DNA of 64,000 bases from Monilinia fructicola. Lineage: Eukaryota > Ascomycota > Leotiomycetes > Helotiales > Sclerotiniaceae. The stretch covers positions 1,593,501 through 1,657,500 of the forward strand of contig VICG01000014.1 in NCBI GenBank assembly GCA_008692225.1, in the 5' to 3' direction. The notes under the pieces are model-generated. The model made no database searches. It was not told where the DNA came from and worked only from the letters and a program-made list of their open reading frames with translations. The position numbers and the translations under genes are program-made. Position 1 is the stretch's first letter. Every line of letters starts with the position of its first letter. Below are positions 12,267-24,759 of this stretch, piece by piece.

Positions 12267-15180
12267 TTTAAATGACAGTTTGAGTATGGTGCTTTCAGTT
12301 GTCGAGTTCGTATGTTGTATATAGCGTAGTGGGCTCTTGATTGCAGTGATAGAGGGGGAACTAAGATGTGTATGGAGACAATGGAAAGTATGAGATCGAT
12401 CAACGAGAAGTGAGGCAATGAAATATATTAACGAGTAGACTGAAAGGAGATGATGCCTGGACAAAGGAAGTCTAAACTTGAAAGATGATGAAGCTTGTGA
12501 TGTAAAGGTAGGAGTCATTGATCGGAGGAATATGACTGCCTTATAGTCTCTGCCACTTGAACGAGCGAGTCTTTTTTGTGGTGAGAAAAATAAGGCAACA
12601 GTGGGTATAGGCTTGTCAATGAACGAACCTGCATGTAGGATATGCAGGTCAACAAACATGCAGGAAACCTATACATGGGATGATGAGATGATGAGTCGTA
12701 GGCGCAGTGGAGAGTTGGAAATATATCTGCCTCAGTACAGACATTCTTGCAGGAAAAGAAAGCCATGCCTGGTCACATCCTAAACCAAGTCCCAAATGGA
12801 TGGTCTTCTACCACGAGGTGGCTTACCATCTCATCGACAGAGGCAAGGTCTATGGAAAGGAACCGGGCCTCTCATGAATGGGCTGAAATAGAAACCTTGA
12901 ACGCGCTGAGTAAAGCCTCAGCCTCGAGTAAGGAAAATGTACTTGTTCCAAGATAGTTCCGAAAAGTCGGGATTGTTGATCTACGGAAGATCGATTTAGG
13001 TTAGGCGGGTAAACCGGGATGTGGCAGCAGGTTGCTAAAGAAGGAATAAGATGGTGGAACGTGTATACAAGTCTTGGCGGCGCAGGAAAAAAGACCACCA
13101 TGGTTGACAGATACCCACTATGGCTTGGTCGAGAGTCCTGTACCACGGCAAGTGCCATGTAGGCTTTCTGGACATCTGCGGTCTAATAAACACTGGGTGG
13201 ATTAGGATGGTATGAGAGCACAGTAGTTGGCCGGGGTAAGCCAGTACTTAGTGACGGCTATCGGGAGACGGAAGTGAGTAGTTAGAATTGGACGGAAATG
13301 CAATGGGGACGGAGGTGGGAGATGGAGCAATCAGTAGCAACATTGAATAGTCGGTAAGCAATGCTAGGATAAGTGATGTATGCAAAAGTAAGTCTAGTGC
13401 AGTTAGCGGCAGGTGTGTAGACAAGTTTTGCAAATAGACTCATAATAATCAAAGTACGCGGGAGAGCAAATGCAATACTGTGGTAGTCAGAATGTGAGGA
13501 CCTGATTAGTGATCGCGCGTACAAAGTAACAAATTGCCGCGAGTTTCGTTGTAACACTACAAGTATGCTAATGATAACGGATGGATGTTAAACAAGGATG
13601 ATTAAAAGATGATGGAATGGTTACACTACTGCAAGTAAGGTACGAGCTGCCAGATTCAATTCTCGGATAAAGTATTGGTCGATCCGCCAGAAGATTTGAT
13701 AGGAATACCGGCACAGCATCGTCCCTGGTGAAGAAGGGACGGGATAAAAGGATGAAAGAGGGAGATCGGAAAAAGTTGTAAGCAATAATGAAATCTAAAT
13801 TCAGCTTGTTCACACTAACCATCATTAATATGGGTCTTTTAGCTCAAATGTAAAGGATTCCACGAACAGTTTGTCATTATTTCGTGGCAGGGGGCTATGT
13901 TTCATTTTCGCTTAAGATGATCTGAATATGATTGGTTGAATAACGATCCTTACCACCCTGCAATGCTTGAAATTCCCAAAGAAGGTGAAATGTCCGTCGG
14001 ATTTTCATCAAATGGGAAAACTCAATGAAAGCCGTTTAAGAGAGAAACAGTCTATCAGATGATTCAGATCCAGCAGTATTTCATCGTCTCAAGTACCGAA
14101 CAAATGAGAATGAGATCTCCATCCATTGACGATGATCGATATCGTCTACCACAGCATGTTGTCATTGGTATCTACCTACACGTACGTAATCAAGTAGAGA
14201 AGACACGGCAACCATGCGCCTAGATGGATGCTTGCTCGATGCTCGTACTGTAAAACAACTGACAATCATGTTAGTAGTGTCAATGGGATGGTAGTTTGAC
14301 AGCTCTGGTTCCTTTTTTAAACTTCCACTACTTGAATAGACTCAGGTCCATGTTTAGGTAACTCTCGGGTCTATTTCGAGTTTCTCAGACACTTCCTGCA
14401 TGTTGTGCCTAAATATCCAGATTTCATAAAATCATCAATCATCTATTTCTTGTCTACTACTATTCAAACATATCCACAATCCACCCCGTATTCCAATTTG
14501 AAACACCGTTACTGTACAACTTAAAAATGCCCAAGGACTCATATTAAGCCCCGCTGTGAAATTTATATAGAATCACCCATTCAGGTTGTTATTGGCGATA
14601 TTGACCTCATATCTGACCATTGACCCTGAACTGCATCGAAGGATCCGATCGTTACATGCGAGTAAGAGCAAGCTACATATGCCTTTTCCATTCCCATTCC
14701 CATGGCCCATCAATACAATTATGCTCAGCTGAACTGGGGCTACTCCACCGTACATATCTCGAACCTCACTCATCCATTACAAGTAATACTGCATGTGTCT
14801 AACGGATTGGATCGTGAAATGTGATATAGAGTATATTTGCAGCCGTCGACATCGGGGAAGAGTCATTCTAGAACCTACCTAGGTAGGTACAGTATTTAGG
14901 AGTTAGGTAACCTTAGCTATATGTGGGGTAAGATATCTGGGTAGAACCAGCATCTACCCAGGCATACGAAGTGAAACACAAAATTTCCTGAAACCTAATA
15001 TTATTATAGATTTAAAGTTTGAACGTTCTTGGCGGGTTTTCCCAGATTGTCTTGAGACAAAAGCAGAACATCTGAAGAATTCGAACACCATCATATGTAC
15101 AAAACAGCTAAAATTGTGACGATGAACAAATACCGTAGCTCTCAAACATCTAGTTCACCCAAGCGCATCCAGTTCAACAA
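12267..15180. other. Gene-poor spacer
   Basis: No gene supported. Minus-strand frames around 12515-13825 are open but have no recognisable domain and no splice pattern that joins them. A palindrome, CCTACCTAGGTAGG, lies at about 14876-14889. Confidence 0.55.
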
Positions 15181-15183
15181 CTA

Positions 15184-15304
15184 CCAACTACCAACTCCCA
15201 ACTCCCAACTCCCAACTCCCAATTCCCAATTCCCAGCTCCCAGCTCCCAGCTCCCAGCTCCCAGCTTCACCTCCCAGCTCCCAACTCCCAGCTCCCAACT
15301 CCCA
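15184..15304. repeat. Heptamer minisatellite (AACTCCC / AGCTCCC)
   Basis: About 16 head-to-tail 7-nt units, first AACTCCC-type, then AGCTCCC-type, then mixed. It produces a Ser/Pro/Gln-rich open frame on the plus strand (15095-15664) and a Trp/Glu/Leu/Gly-rich one on the minus strand, both artefacts of the repeat. Confidence 0.95.
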
Positions 15305-16378
15305 TACCAACATCTTTCCCAATCCCAGACTCACGCCAAAAGAATCAAGAATCTGCCTTGCACCCAACAACCAACCCCCACCTCCTGCACCTCACCATTC
15401 AGCCTCGCACTAAACCACCCACCCCAATCTCGTAAGGCGACCTATGGAAAAGACCCCCCACCTGCATCCCCGCTCCGGACTAAAAACGCTAAGCTCGCCA
15501 GCTTATTGCACTGCCTCAATGTGGCTCACCTGCGGTATTCCACACCATATGCTCACCTCTTCTTGCTCATACCTGACTGTACCGTACCGCACCGCACCTG
15601 TACGGTGATGATATCATGGATCGACTCTAAACGTTATGTCATCTACGGAGCACGCTACGGATGACGCTACGGATAATACACCGGAGTACGTATCCAGGTA
15701 CATGAGGCATGTGAGCATGAGCACCATGTACGAATCACGGGGACTCCGAAAAACATTACATAATTCATAGGACACCTCGGTCGGTACTCTTTCGGTACGT
15801 ACCTTTAGAGAAGATACTCAGACAGACAGTTCGAGGACAAAGGACCCAGCTATGTATGCACCATGCACCCGGGATGAACCCAATGCTAGATCGATAAGCT
15901 AGAAGGGGGACTACCTCCCATGATTTCTCGTTCGGTTTTGTAATCCAATGCCGGGGTTTCTGCATTTGAATCCCAGTCCGATAACCACCTACCTTGCTGC
16001 GAAGTTCGAGGTCGTGAAAACACATCACATGACGGAATCAAGATGATGACATATTATCATATCAATTCTCCTTCCTGGGATATTCTTGTGTTCATTCTTC
16101 TTGTCTTTCGAAATGCTTCTTCATTGTCGGGATCTGTGATGATATGGGTAATGGTGATCTAGCAAAACAACCCGTGCGAATACGGTTACGCGGGCGGTAT
16201 CCAGCAACTCACTCACCACCCAGAAACCCCCCCGTTTCCCATCCCCAAGAACGCCATCTTCTACACCCCAACCCCCAAATCCTATTCTTCGCCGTCCTTC
16301 GTGTCAAATTTCTACCATGCCTTCTTCTATCCCATCACCACGCCCATACAAGTACCTACTATATATAGTAGCCACACA

Positions 16379-16549
16379 ATCCACATCCACATCCACATCC
16401 ACATCCACATCCACATCCACATCCACATCCACAACCCAAACCCAACCCAACCCAACCCAACCCAACCCTACTACAGTACATCCTCCGTCCCGTAAACCTA
16501 CAATGCAAACCCCAACCCTAATCCCATTCCCATTCCCATTCCCATTCCC
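16379..16549. repeat. Compound microsatellite: (CCACAT)n, (CCCAA)n, (CCCATT)n
   Basis: Eight or nine CCACAT hexamers (16381-16433), then a CCCAA pentamer run to about 16469, then CCCATT hexamers (about 16520-16549). Three different motifs in 170 nt. Open frames here on both strands (HIHIHI-, VDVDVD- and STSTST-type) simply translate the repeat. Confidence 0.95.
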
Positions 16550-16835
16550 TCCCCGCCCATCCACTCCCTAGAATAGCCAGATCAATCAATCAATTACTCT
16601 ACAGTATCATCCCATCGCTCAGGCACGGCGTGACGTTGTGGACTCCAGGGCTAGCTACTGTAACCTTATGGTATATTGATCGATCGATTGATTGATTGGT
16701 GTTATATATCCCACATTACATTACATTACACTACTATACATTACACCACACCACCCCACACCACACCACACTATAGAATCTCCGACGCCCACCGTGTCTT
16801 TATATTGATTTTATGTGTTATCTGGGGATATGGGA

Positions 16836-17049
16836 TGGTAGGTAGGTAGGTAGGAAGGTAGGTAGGTATTTCGATGGTGCTGTTGCTTAGTTATTTTGAT
16901 GTTGATGTTGATGTTGATGTTGATGTTGATGTTGATGTTGATGTTGATGTTTTCTAATTAGTGAGTGAATAACACGGGTAACCTTAGCATAACAAGGGAC
17001 TCACTCATGCCAGAGTAATAAGGGTACTTCTCACTCGGTATAACGTCAT

Positions 17050-17083
<34 letters not shown>

Positions 17084-17290
17084 GTGATCGACGGATTGAA
17101 ATAAGGATAGACGCAAAGCTTACGAGGAGACTGGTGGAGCAGAAGACGTTGATGTTGTTGATTAGACGCCTAATAGATAGGGTGGTTAATCAACTAAGAT
17201 ACTAGTATCCTCGTCACTTTTTATTCTTTTCATTCTGCCTACCCATTTTCTGTTTTCCGTTCCCCGTTGCCCGTTCCCCGTTCCCCGTTT
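16836..17290. repeat. Cluster of simple repeats: (GGTA)n, (TGATGT)n, (CA)n(TA)n, (CCCGTTC)n
   Basis: GGTAGGTA tract at about 16836-16868, nine TGATGT hexamers at 16897-16951, a CA dinucleotide run passing into TA at 17049-17083, and CCCGTTC heptamers at 17256-17290. All lie just downstream of the 3' end of the transcription-factor gene, which ends at 17505 on the minus strand. Confidence 0.9.
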
Positions 17291-17504
17291 CCTATCGTTC
17301 CTGGATACCTTTCCTAACCTATCCATACTCCACTTTATTCATTCATTCATCCACATTCAATCATGTCCAATCGGTATCTAATAAAATATCATGGGTACCT
17401 AAATGTACCTGGGTACTATAGCATAACAAGGCTGGAAGCTCAAGCTATAACCGAATCACACTTGTTATCATCTCATCTCTCCTATGACCCTCAAGTTCCG
17501 CACC

Positions 17505-20500
17505 TCAACTATTATTCTGACCCCCTTCAATCCCATGCTTCAAATTCTTGATAAACCAATCCGAATTAGCATCCACCATAAAATTCGTAATATTAAACTC
17601 ATTCGTCCCATTCCCCATCTCCGACACTTGAAGATCGCCTACCCCGTTCCCACCGTTGCCATTGCCATGGCCCTGATTTGAACTACTTGAAGGATCTCCC
17701 GGAACAACAGGTAATCTGGGGACATTGAAAAAATCGAATACATCCAGATATTCCAACTCGTTTGGTGCCGGTGTTCTGGCTGGAGTAATACTCGGCATTC
17801 GAGAAAGTCCCACGTGTTTGGGTTGCCTTGAGATTAAGAAGTCCAGATCATATGCGCATCTTCTCATATCTGCTAGGATTTTGACAGAAGACGGAGTTAC
17901 CCGTTCTCCATTTGTACTAGCGGCTCGCTCGCTATCGCGATGTTCGTCAAGTACACGTTGGAGAATAGTTGTGTAACGCTCTGCTACGAGCCAGTAGTTG
18001 CCCATTTCTCGGAGTGTATCAACGAAGAACTGGATTTGGGGGCTTACTTTATGTTCGATTGTTGAGCCATGGACGAGAAGTAACCGAGCAGCAACCCAGA
18101 GCGTGAACGCAAATGGTGGCCCTAATTTTGGAAGCATACCATTTTGGACCACGTATCTAATGTTCATGTTAGTGATGTTGTTCAAGGTGTACATGTTTGT
18201 TGCAAACACCCGGGGGGTTGGGGGAGGGTTTCTTTTTTGAGAAGATTGAGTCATTTACTGGGATTCTGGAGGCAGAGATCATTGTTAAGGCAATTAAAGT
18301 CAAATATGTACGTACTCTCCTAAGGCAGCAATATTCTCAACAGCTCCATGACAACGCTGGCTTGCACTATACGAGGGCGTAAAAATAGGCGATCTAGTCG
18401 TTGGATAGGCAGCCGATGAATGAAGTCGTATTACCGCTGTATGGTATGTCGCATGTAACATAACCCAGCCACAATTGATGGATTTATTGCTCCCGGGTTG
18501 AAAAAGCTTGGCCATATTGCCATAATCGCCAGGCAGATTGAATTTCCATGAAGTGAGCATATTGTCAAGTTCTCGGTATTCGCCTTGCCATTGTTCGACA
18601 TCAGACAGGGCACTGATATCTACTGGCTTTTTCAAGAATTTGTGAATCCTAGATAGGATACCAAGAATCTCGATGTAATATGAGAATGCGCCAAGATTCT
18701 CTGGTTTATCAATATCGTACTCTGCTCGTTCGCTGGTGCGAAACCATCTAGTCTCCACAGATTGATTTTTATTCCAAAGGTCATCCCGACAAGGTAGAGT
18801 TCGGTCAATTTCCTTTTCATCCAAGGCGAATTCAAAAGCGGTCGCAATTGTGGCATATCGATCCAAGAGATATACCATCCAGAATAGACGCCTCCGAGAT
18901 TCCTCTTCAATCCAATTTTCAGGCTCTGGTAAGACCATTGCTCGAAGTGTATAGATTGAAGGGTAATTTGGCGAAACAGAAAAGGAAGTAGTCTCAACAG
19001 CAAGTCCCAATTGAACAACTGAGCGAGTGATCAAAGCTAATAGGTTCCATCCAGGTGGACCATTGCTACTGCCCACTAGATCCAAGGCCAGAATTACTAA
19101 CGCCTGTAGAGCTTTGACAGATGAGTTTTCTAACCCATAAAGCAAGACTTTTTGTTTAGATATGTCATGATAATGTCGTCTTCTTTCTTCGGTCAGTCGC
19201 TGATCTGTGGAAAATCTCAAGGTCGTAGCTACAATAGCATGTAAGAGTATCTTGTCGGCTTCATCTAAAGCAGATGGACCGAATAAGGAATCCAGTGTTG
19301 ATTTTCGATGCAATATTGGACACCAAGTATTAACATACTTGAAGTAGAGGTCAACTAGCGCATATAGAAGGTCATACGGTGGGAGCGCGTAATCGGAAGA
19401 TACTTCGTTTGGATTTTGCGTTATGTTCAAGCTAGGGGATTGCAAAGGCGGTTGATTGGTATTATAAAAATTCTGGTGCTTGACTGGTTGGTATTGAGTG
19501 ATTTTGTTGTTGTATTTCCATAGATAAATGTGACCCCTGTGACCCGGGTGTATGTTGTTGTTGTTGTTGCTGCTGCTGCTGTTGATGAAAGATATCGCCA
19601 TGAATAGATGGCATCGAAGGAGTGGGAGGCATTGGATTTCCAAAATCCATGGATGCAGTTTGTTGACCATAAGTCGAAGGCTTCTGAAGAAACAGAGCCG
19701 TCTCGGCTCTAGCAACATGTCCTCCACGGTGAGAAGAGAGTCCCTCATTTTGTCTGAAGCTATGGATACTTTGCGGTGTGTCGTGGTCACTTGGAACACT
19801 ATTCGGTACACTGTTGTTGTTATGACTGAAAGATGATTCCAAGATCTGAGCATGTGAGCGTAGAATCTCTTCGAGTCGGTCCAATCTTTGTTCCAATTCT
19901 CTACCATAGCCAGCCCTCAGTCCAGGTTTCTTGCGCTCTTTGTATTCACATACTGCGCCATTGCGACTGCACCATCCGCATGATGGTTGACCACGATCAC
20001 ATTTGACCTATTCGCGTCAGAATCAACTCTATGAGGATATTGACAGAGCAGCCTGTAGATTTTAGGAGTGTATTCTCAAACCTCTTCTTAGGCACATGAA
20101 GATACTTCTTCTATGAAATACACCCATATTTTTAGTGCTCCTCGTATATGCGTCTGATGAATTGTCACCAGGGTATGGAGACAAAGCTTGATCATCTTCG
20201 AGCAAGAGTTTCCCAAAACAATCATGACCTGATCCGACGTACCTTTCTTTGCTTACATAGCTCACACCTTCGACGAAATGTCAGCCAATCATTTCCAACA
20301 TTGTTTGCATCATTAATTGGGGGATCATCTTCCGATTCCTTGACCGGAAGAGTATTGGATGAATCCTCATCGATCTTTCTATCAGGGTCATTTGTTAAAG
20401 AATGAGACATAATTCCTTACGAAACTGACATTGGTCGACGTTGCCTCTTGCGAGGACCATCACCATTTGCATCGATACTATCCTCCTCCCCGCTATAAAA

Positions 20501-20584
20501 TTGATCATTGTCTCCATCACTCTCGGGCTGAGTGGCACCTGAACGTAGAGACGTTCTTGGGGATTGTTGCTGTTGGTTATCCAT
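17505..20584 (-). CDS. Zn2Cys6 fungal-type transcription factor
   Basis: Nuclear DNA-binding regulator. Exons (minus): 20584-20421, 20267-20243, 20007-18316, 18156-17505; 843 residues once one base is removed from A5 19466-19470. Residues 1-54 are Gln/Ser/acidic with a basic patch (PRKRQRRP). The zinc cluster runs from CELCKQRKVKC through CGWC to the last Cys before EYKERKKPG, spacing C-x2-C-x6-C-x6-C-x2-C-x6-C. A leucine-heptad helix follows (ELEQRLDRLEEILRSH), then a poly-Gln tract (about 19549-19581), then a long helical region matching the fungal transcription-factor middle domain (YALPPYDLLYALVDLYF ... EEESRRRLFWMVYLLDR). The C-terminus is Gly/Asn-rich. Introns: 153, 235 and 159 nt. It stands 2.1 kb from, and divergent to, the rhamnose genes, so it may control them; that is inference. 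A Zn2Cys6 factor is certain, the target is not. Confidence 0.9.
20243..20267 (-). other. 25-nt microexon encoding the first half of the zinc cluster
   Basis: Exon 2 of the transcription factor. It encodes CELCKQRK and splits one codon at its 5' side (TC|G). The acceptor before it is AAG and the donor after it is GTACGT; flanking introns are 153 and 235 nt. The conserved zinc cluster is only complete if this exon is used, which is strong support. Confidence 0.8.
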
Positions 20585-22699
20585 AGCTCGCCGAAATAAA
20601 ATGCCGATAACAAAATGATAATATTGATAGCCCACCTATCTTCAGAATCTCGGTGAAGATGGGAACGAACAAGAAGGGAAAGTTCGGTATTAAATGAGCG
20701 AGGGAGGAGGTGGATCAATGTTGCTATTTTATTAGCAAGTGAAGTAAAAGAATAAAATGAAAAAATATTTAGTATTTAGTAATACAAATAACCTTGGAAA
20801 TGTTTAGATATTTATTTTAACATTTATCTTAAATATTTATTAGATTAAAAAACGATTAAAAAGAGCCCTGGAGCCTTGAGGTCTAAAGAACTAAAGAGAG
20901 AATAATTTTTTTTTGAAGAGAATGGGGGTGGGGCACATATAGATATGGTTGAAAATGATATCATATTACTATATGGGGAATGGGGAAAGATGAATAATAT
21001 ACTAGGTGTATTTTATGAATTGAATATGGATCCTTAAAGCATCTATGGATTTTAATGAATTATTTAATTAATCTAATGGATACCTACCTAGGTAGGTAAT
21101 ATTATTTCTTCTCTCTAGCTAGCTCGCTTTAATCTAATAGGATAAATTCAATTTTAATTTAATAAACCTCGAATAAAATATACTCAAAATAGGTTAGTCT
21201 AAGTCACCTAGGTAATATTCTGATAAAAATCTATACTACTATATAAAGACGGGGCCTCTTTACTCTCTTATTAATCTATAGATATATTTATAGATATTAT
21301 TAATAAGCTTAATATAATAAATTATAATAACGATATAATACTATAATAATCAAAGGATATACATAAATAGATTAAATAAATAAATTATTCTTCTCTTTTA
21401 ATAATATAAATTATCTAAATAAAGATATAATAATACCTAGGTAGGGATTTAATCAAAGTTTTATAGAGGTTGGGGCATCTACTCCGTATATAATATAAGA
21501 TTATATAAGATGACCATTGTTGTACCAGCTGACTTAATCAATTATTAACAATTAAGCATCCATCGGCCATCAAACAATGCTTAAGTCTCTTTTATATATC
21601 CATCTATATCCAATGTATCCATGGATGCCCAGGTGGAGTAAATGGCTGGGGAACCTTGGAACTTACCAATATGGACACAAGTACTAGCTGGAGGTAGATT
21701 AACAATAAGAAAGCGATGGATCGTTCTTGTGGTGATGATATTAGCACGTGAGATAACGCACGTGCAGCTCGTTCCCTCTACAAGTACGTAACTTGTAACT
21801 GCAGGTGGCCATTTTGTGGCTAGGAAGAGTATTTATCCTACGAGTAGAAAGAGTTTTTATCTACTACTTGTACTGTACCTAGGTTGGTATCTACCGAGTC
21901 CAGTAATCCCCAGCTACTACATACCTAGTAGGTAGAACTATCTAGATCTATATTGGCAACTGACTGCACAGTCCACGGGTATACAAGTATCCATGGATAG
22001 TTCTAAAGATGATTAGAGGTGAGTGATGAGCTTTGGTGGAAATGAATCTATAGTCAACGTTAAATACCGCCAGCTAGGTGTGGGAATGATGGTTTCTGGT
22101 TTCTATACAGTCGATACTAAGCCTGTACTCACTCATCACAGCCATCAATCCTACGGAGTACAGTACTTGTACCATACAGACTAGGTACTTCCAAGGTTGC
22201 CCAGGTGTAGAACGACTTGATACAAGAAAATCCTCCGAACCTTCAAACTTCATCTATATTCTACGACACCCGTGGACACAAATAAATCACTGGAAAATGA
22301 CTCCCTTGCACCAAAAAATATTCACAATATTAATCTTTTCAATGCCAAGAGACAATCAATGCTTTCTCAAGGACAGACCTATCCATCATACTAATTCATA
22401 CATCCATAGATCATGCCTAGAAATACTGATGGATGAGATCCATCGATTGAGGAATTAGCATTCCGAACCAACAGTAGTAGAACTAGTAGCTCGGTCCATA
22501 TTCTCCCGCCTTTGATTTGGAGACAACAATTCACCCCGCCAAGGTGTTTCTCATAGAAGCTACAAAGTAACCTGTCTGTCCATCAATCATAAGTGAACGA
22601 ACGGTAAATACCAATCCTACTTTTCCATTCAACTGTTTACTTTCATTTATTCGCTTTTCTGGCACAGTCAGTACCTTTCATCCCTTCATCCGTACCATC
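20585..22699. promoter_or_regulatory. Divergent AT-rich intergenic region between regulator and rhamnose genes
   Basis: About 2.1 kb holding the upstream regions of both the Zn2Cys6 gene (left) and the rhamnonate dehydratase gene (right). From about 20740 to 21500 it is strongly AT-rich with ATTTA and TATA strings; the right half is closer to genome average. Copies of the palindromic core CCTAGG flanked by TA/GTA occur at 21084-21097, 21214, 21436 and 21880. No binding site of a known regulator could be assigned with confidence. Confidence 0.55.
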
Positions 22700-24132
22700 A
22701 TGGCTTCTTCGTCCGCTCGTAGTTTCCCCTCCATTAAAGCCATCCGAACCTTTGTCGTGGATGGTGTTGGATCTGGAGGAGATTATCATAATGTTAAAGG
22801 TGGTCATTGGTAAGTTTTTCGTCTGATAATTAATTGTCCTATGGTTCGTACTAATCTAATTCACTTAGGTTGATCGATACACCTATTTCTACACCCATGT
22901 CAAGATGGGAAAATTATCGAGCGTCAAGAACGAGCTGGGGTATCAATGTGCTGGGTTCATTCTGCGTGGAAATAGAAGGATCGGATGGCACAGTTGGATT
23001 TGCTACCGGATTTGGAGGTAACTAGGAAACTGTCCCTTCTCTCTGGTTGAAGCTCACCATATGTTCTCAGGACCACCAGCATGCTGGTTAGTACATCAAC
23101 ATTTCGAAAGATTCCTCATCGGTGCCGACCCAAGAGATACCAACCACCTATTTGAACAAATGTATAGAGGATCGATGTTTTTATGGCCGAAAGGGACTTC
23201 CAGTTGCCGTCATCTCAGTGATTGACCTCGCGATCTGGGATTTACTAGGCAAGATCAGGGGAGAGCCGGTATATAAGTTAATTGGAGGAGCCACAAGAGA
23301 GAGGCTAGATTTCTATTGCACAGGCCCCGAGCCTACTGCCGCAAAAGCCATGGGATTCTGGGGTGCTAAGGTTCCATTGCCATATTGCCCAGAGGAGGGG
23401 CACAAAGGACTCCAAAAGAACGTTGAATTCCTCAAAAAGCACAGAGAAAGCGTCGGCCCGGATTTTCCACTCATGGTCGATTGTTATATGAGTCTTAACG
23501 TTCCATATACGATTCAGATTGCTGCAGCTTGCAAAGACTTAAATATAAATTGGTGGGAAGAATGTCTATCCCCAGATGACACTGATGGTTTTGCACAAAT
23601 CAAACAAGCTCACCCACAACTCAAGTTCACCACTGGTGAACATGAATACTCGAGATATGGCTTTAGAAAGCTTATCGAAGGACGAAATCTCGATATCATC
23701 CAACCAGATGTTATGTGGCTCGGTGGAATGACTGAGTTGCTCAAAGTTGCAGCAATGGCGGCCGCTTATGATATTCCAGTAGTACCACATGCAAGTGGGC
23801 CTTACAGTTACCATTTTGTGGTTTCTCAGACAAATTGTCCATTCCAAGAGTACCTTGCGAATTCGCCAGATGGGAAGAGTGTTCTACCAGTCTTTGGAGA
23901 TTTATTCTTGGATGAACCAATCCCCGTGAAAGGATATCTTGACGTTTCACAACTTGACAAGCCAGGTTTTGGTTTGACAGTGAACCCGGCAGCACGACTT
24001 ATTCCCGCTCAATACCTATTAACACCTAATCCAGAGAGACCCCTGGGTCAGCCAGCAGCTGAGCAAAAGAAGCCTGCAGATCAGGGGATTGTGAATGGAG
24101 TGGTGGAAGAAATCAAGAACTTGTCAACTTGA
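22700..24132 (+). CDS. lraC: L-rhamnonate dehydratase (enolase superfamily), one frame break
   Basis: Cytosolic dehydration of L-rhamnonate to 2-keto-3-deoxy-L-rhamnonate in the non-phosphorylating fungal L-rhamnose pathway. Exons 22700-22809, 22869-23017, 23071-24132 (introns 59 and 53 nt). Removing one T from T5 23178-23182 gives exactly 439 residues, matching the roughly 440 of known fungal enzymes. The N-terminal capping domain covers about residues 1-140; the barrel carries the metal ligands of the superfamily in MVDCYMSLN (Asp), WWEECLSPDD (Glu) and TTGEHEYSRYGF (Glu), with the late catalytic-type His in VPHASGPYSYHF. Upstream context is ATCATGG. The next gene downstream is the first enzyme of the same pathway. 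The frame break is the only damage seen; a sequencing slip is likely. Confidence 0.93.
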
Positions 24133-24759
24133 TTAGCGTGGAAGGATTGGATTTTAGCTAAACTGTTTTATTACCACCTAGTCTTGAGTTTATTTGTGCA
24201 ATACCATCTTTTATTTTTCTATATGATTTGGGAATTACTCAGACCACCTGGGCATCATTTTGATTACTTTAGACGATTGTGCATGATGGTACATACGACT
24301 TTGGTGATTAAACAAACACAAGATGAGAACATGTGGACGCTTTACCCCACGTTTTGAATCAACACTCGGCTTCGGTGGTCTTTACATCGAGAAACCGAAT
24401 CGCGGGGTCTTTCCACTTATTGCCAAGGGTTGGACCTTTAATATTTGGTAGCTACTTGTAGGTAATGAATACAACGCGATGAAAAACGACTTCAACAATA
24501 TTGATTGATTGAATTTGATACTCCCCGTTTCTGATTTCTTTGTAGACTCTTTTACTTCTACAGGCCTTCTTGATTTTATACTATTCTTAACGATCCGCAA
24601 GATAAACGCAATCTTAGTACACACAGACGAGGATCTTCATCAGGATATCCCACCATTTTTGACAATACACTTCCGATATCAATTCTTCGATATCTGAAAT
24701 ATTGGGATATACACAACATATACCCTATACGTCCACCTCGCCAATTCTTACTCCCAAAC
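24133..24759. promoter_or_regulatory. Spacer and promoter of the rhamnose dehydrogenase gene
   Basis: 627 nt between two genes in the same direction. It must hold the 3' end of the dehydratase transcript and the promoter of the dehydrogenase. Pyrimidine-rich stretches precede the ATG at 24760. No named element can be supported. Confidence 0.5.

Noticed and set aside
15095..15664. 189-codon Pro/Ser/Gln-rich plus-strand ORF
   Set aside because: Its N-terminal half translates the heptamer repeat and the rest shows no domain or codon bias.
16434..16520. Telomere-like CCCAA/CCCTA repeats
   Set aside because: Units are CCCAA with only occasional CCCTA, not CCCTAA arrays, and they sit inside a mixed microsatellite block.
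20062..20265. Minus-strand ORF of 67 codons
   Set aside because: It lies mostly in intron 2 of the Zn2Cys6 gene; splicing it out restores the six-Cys cluster.
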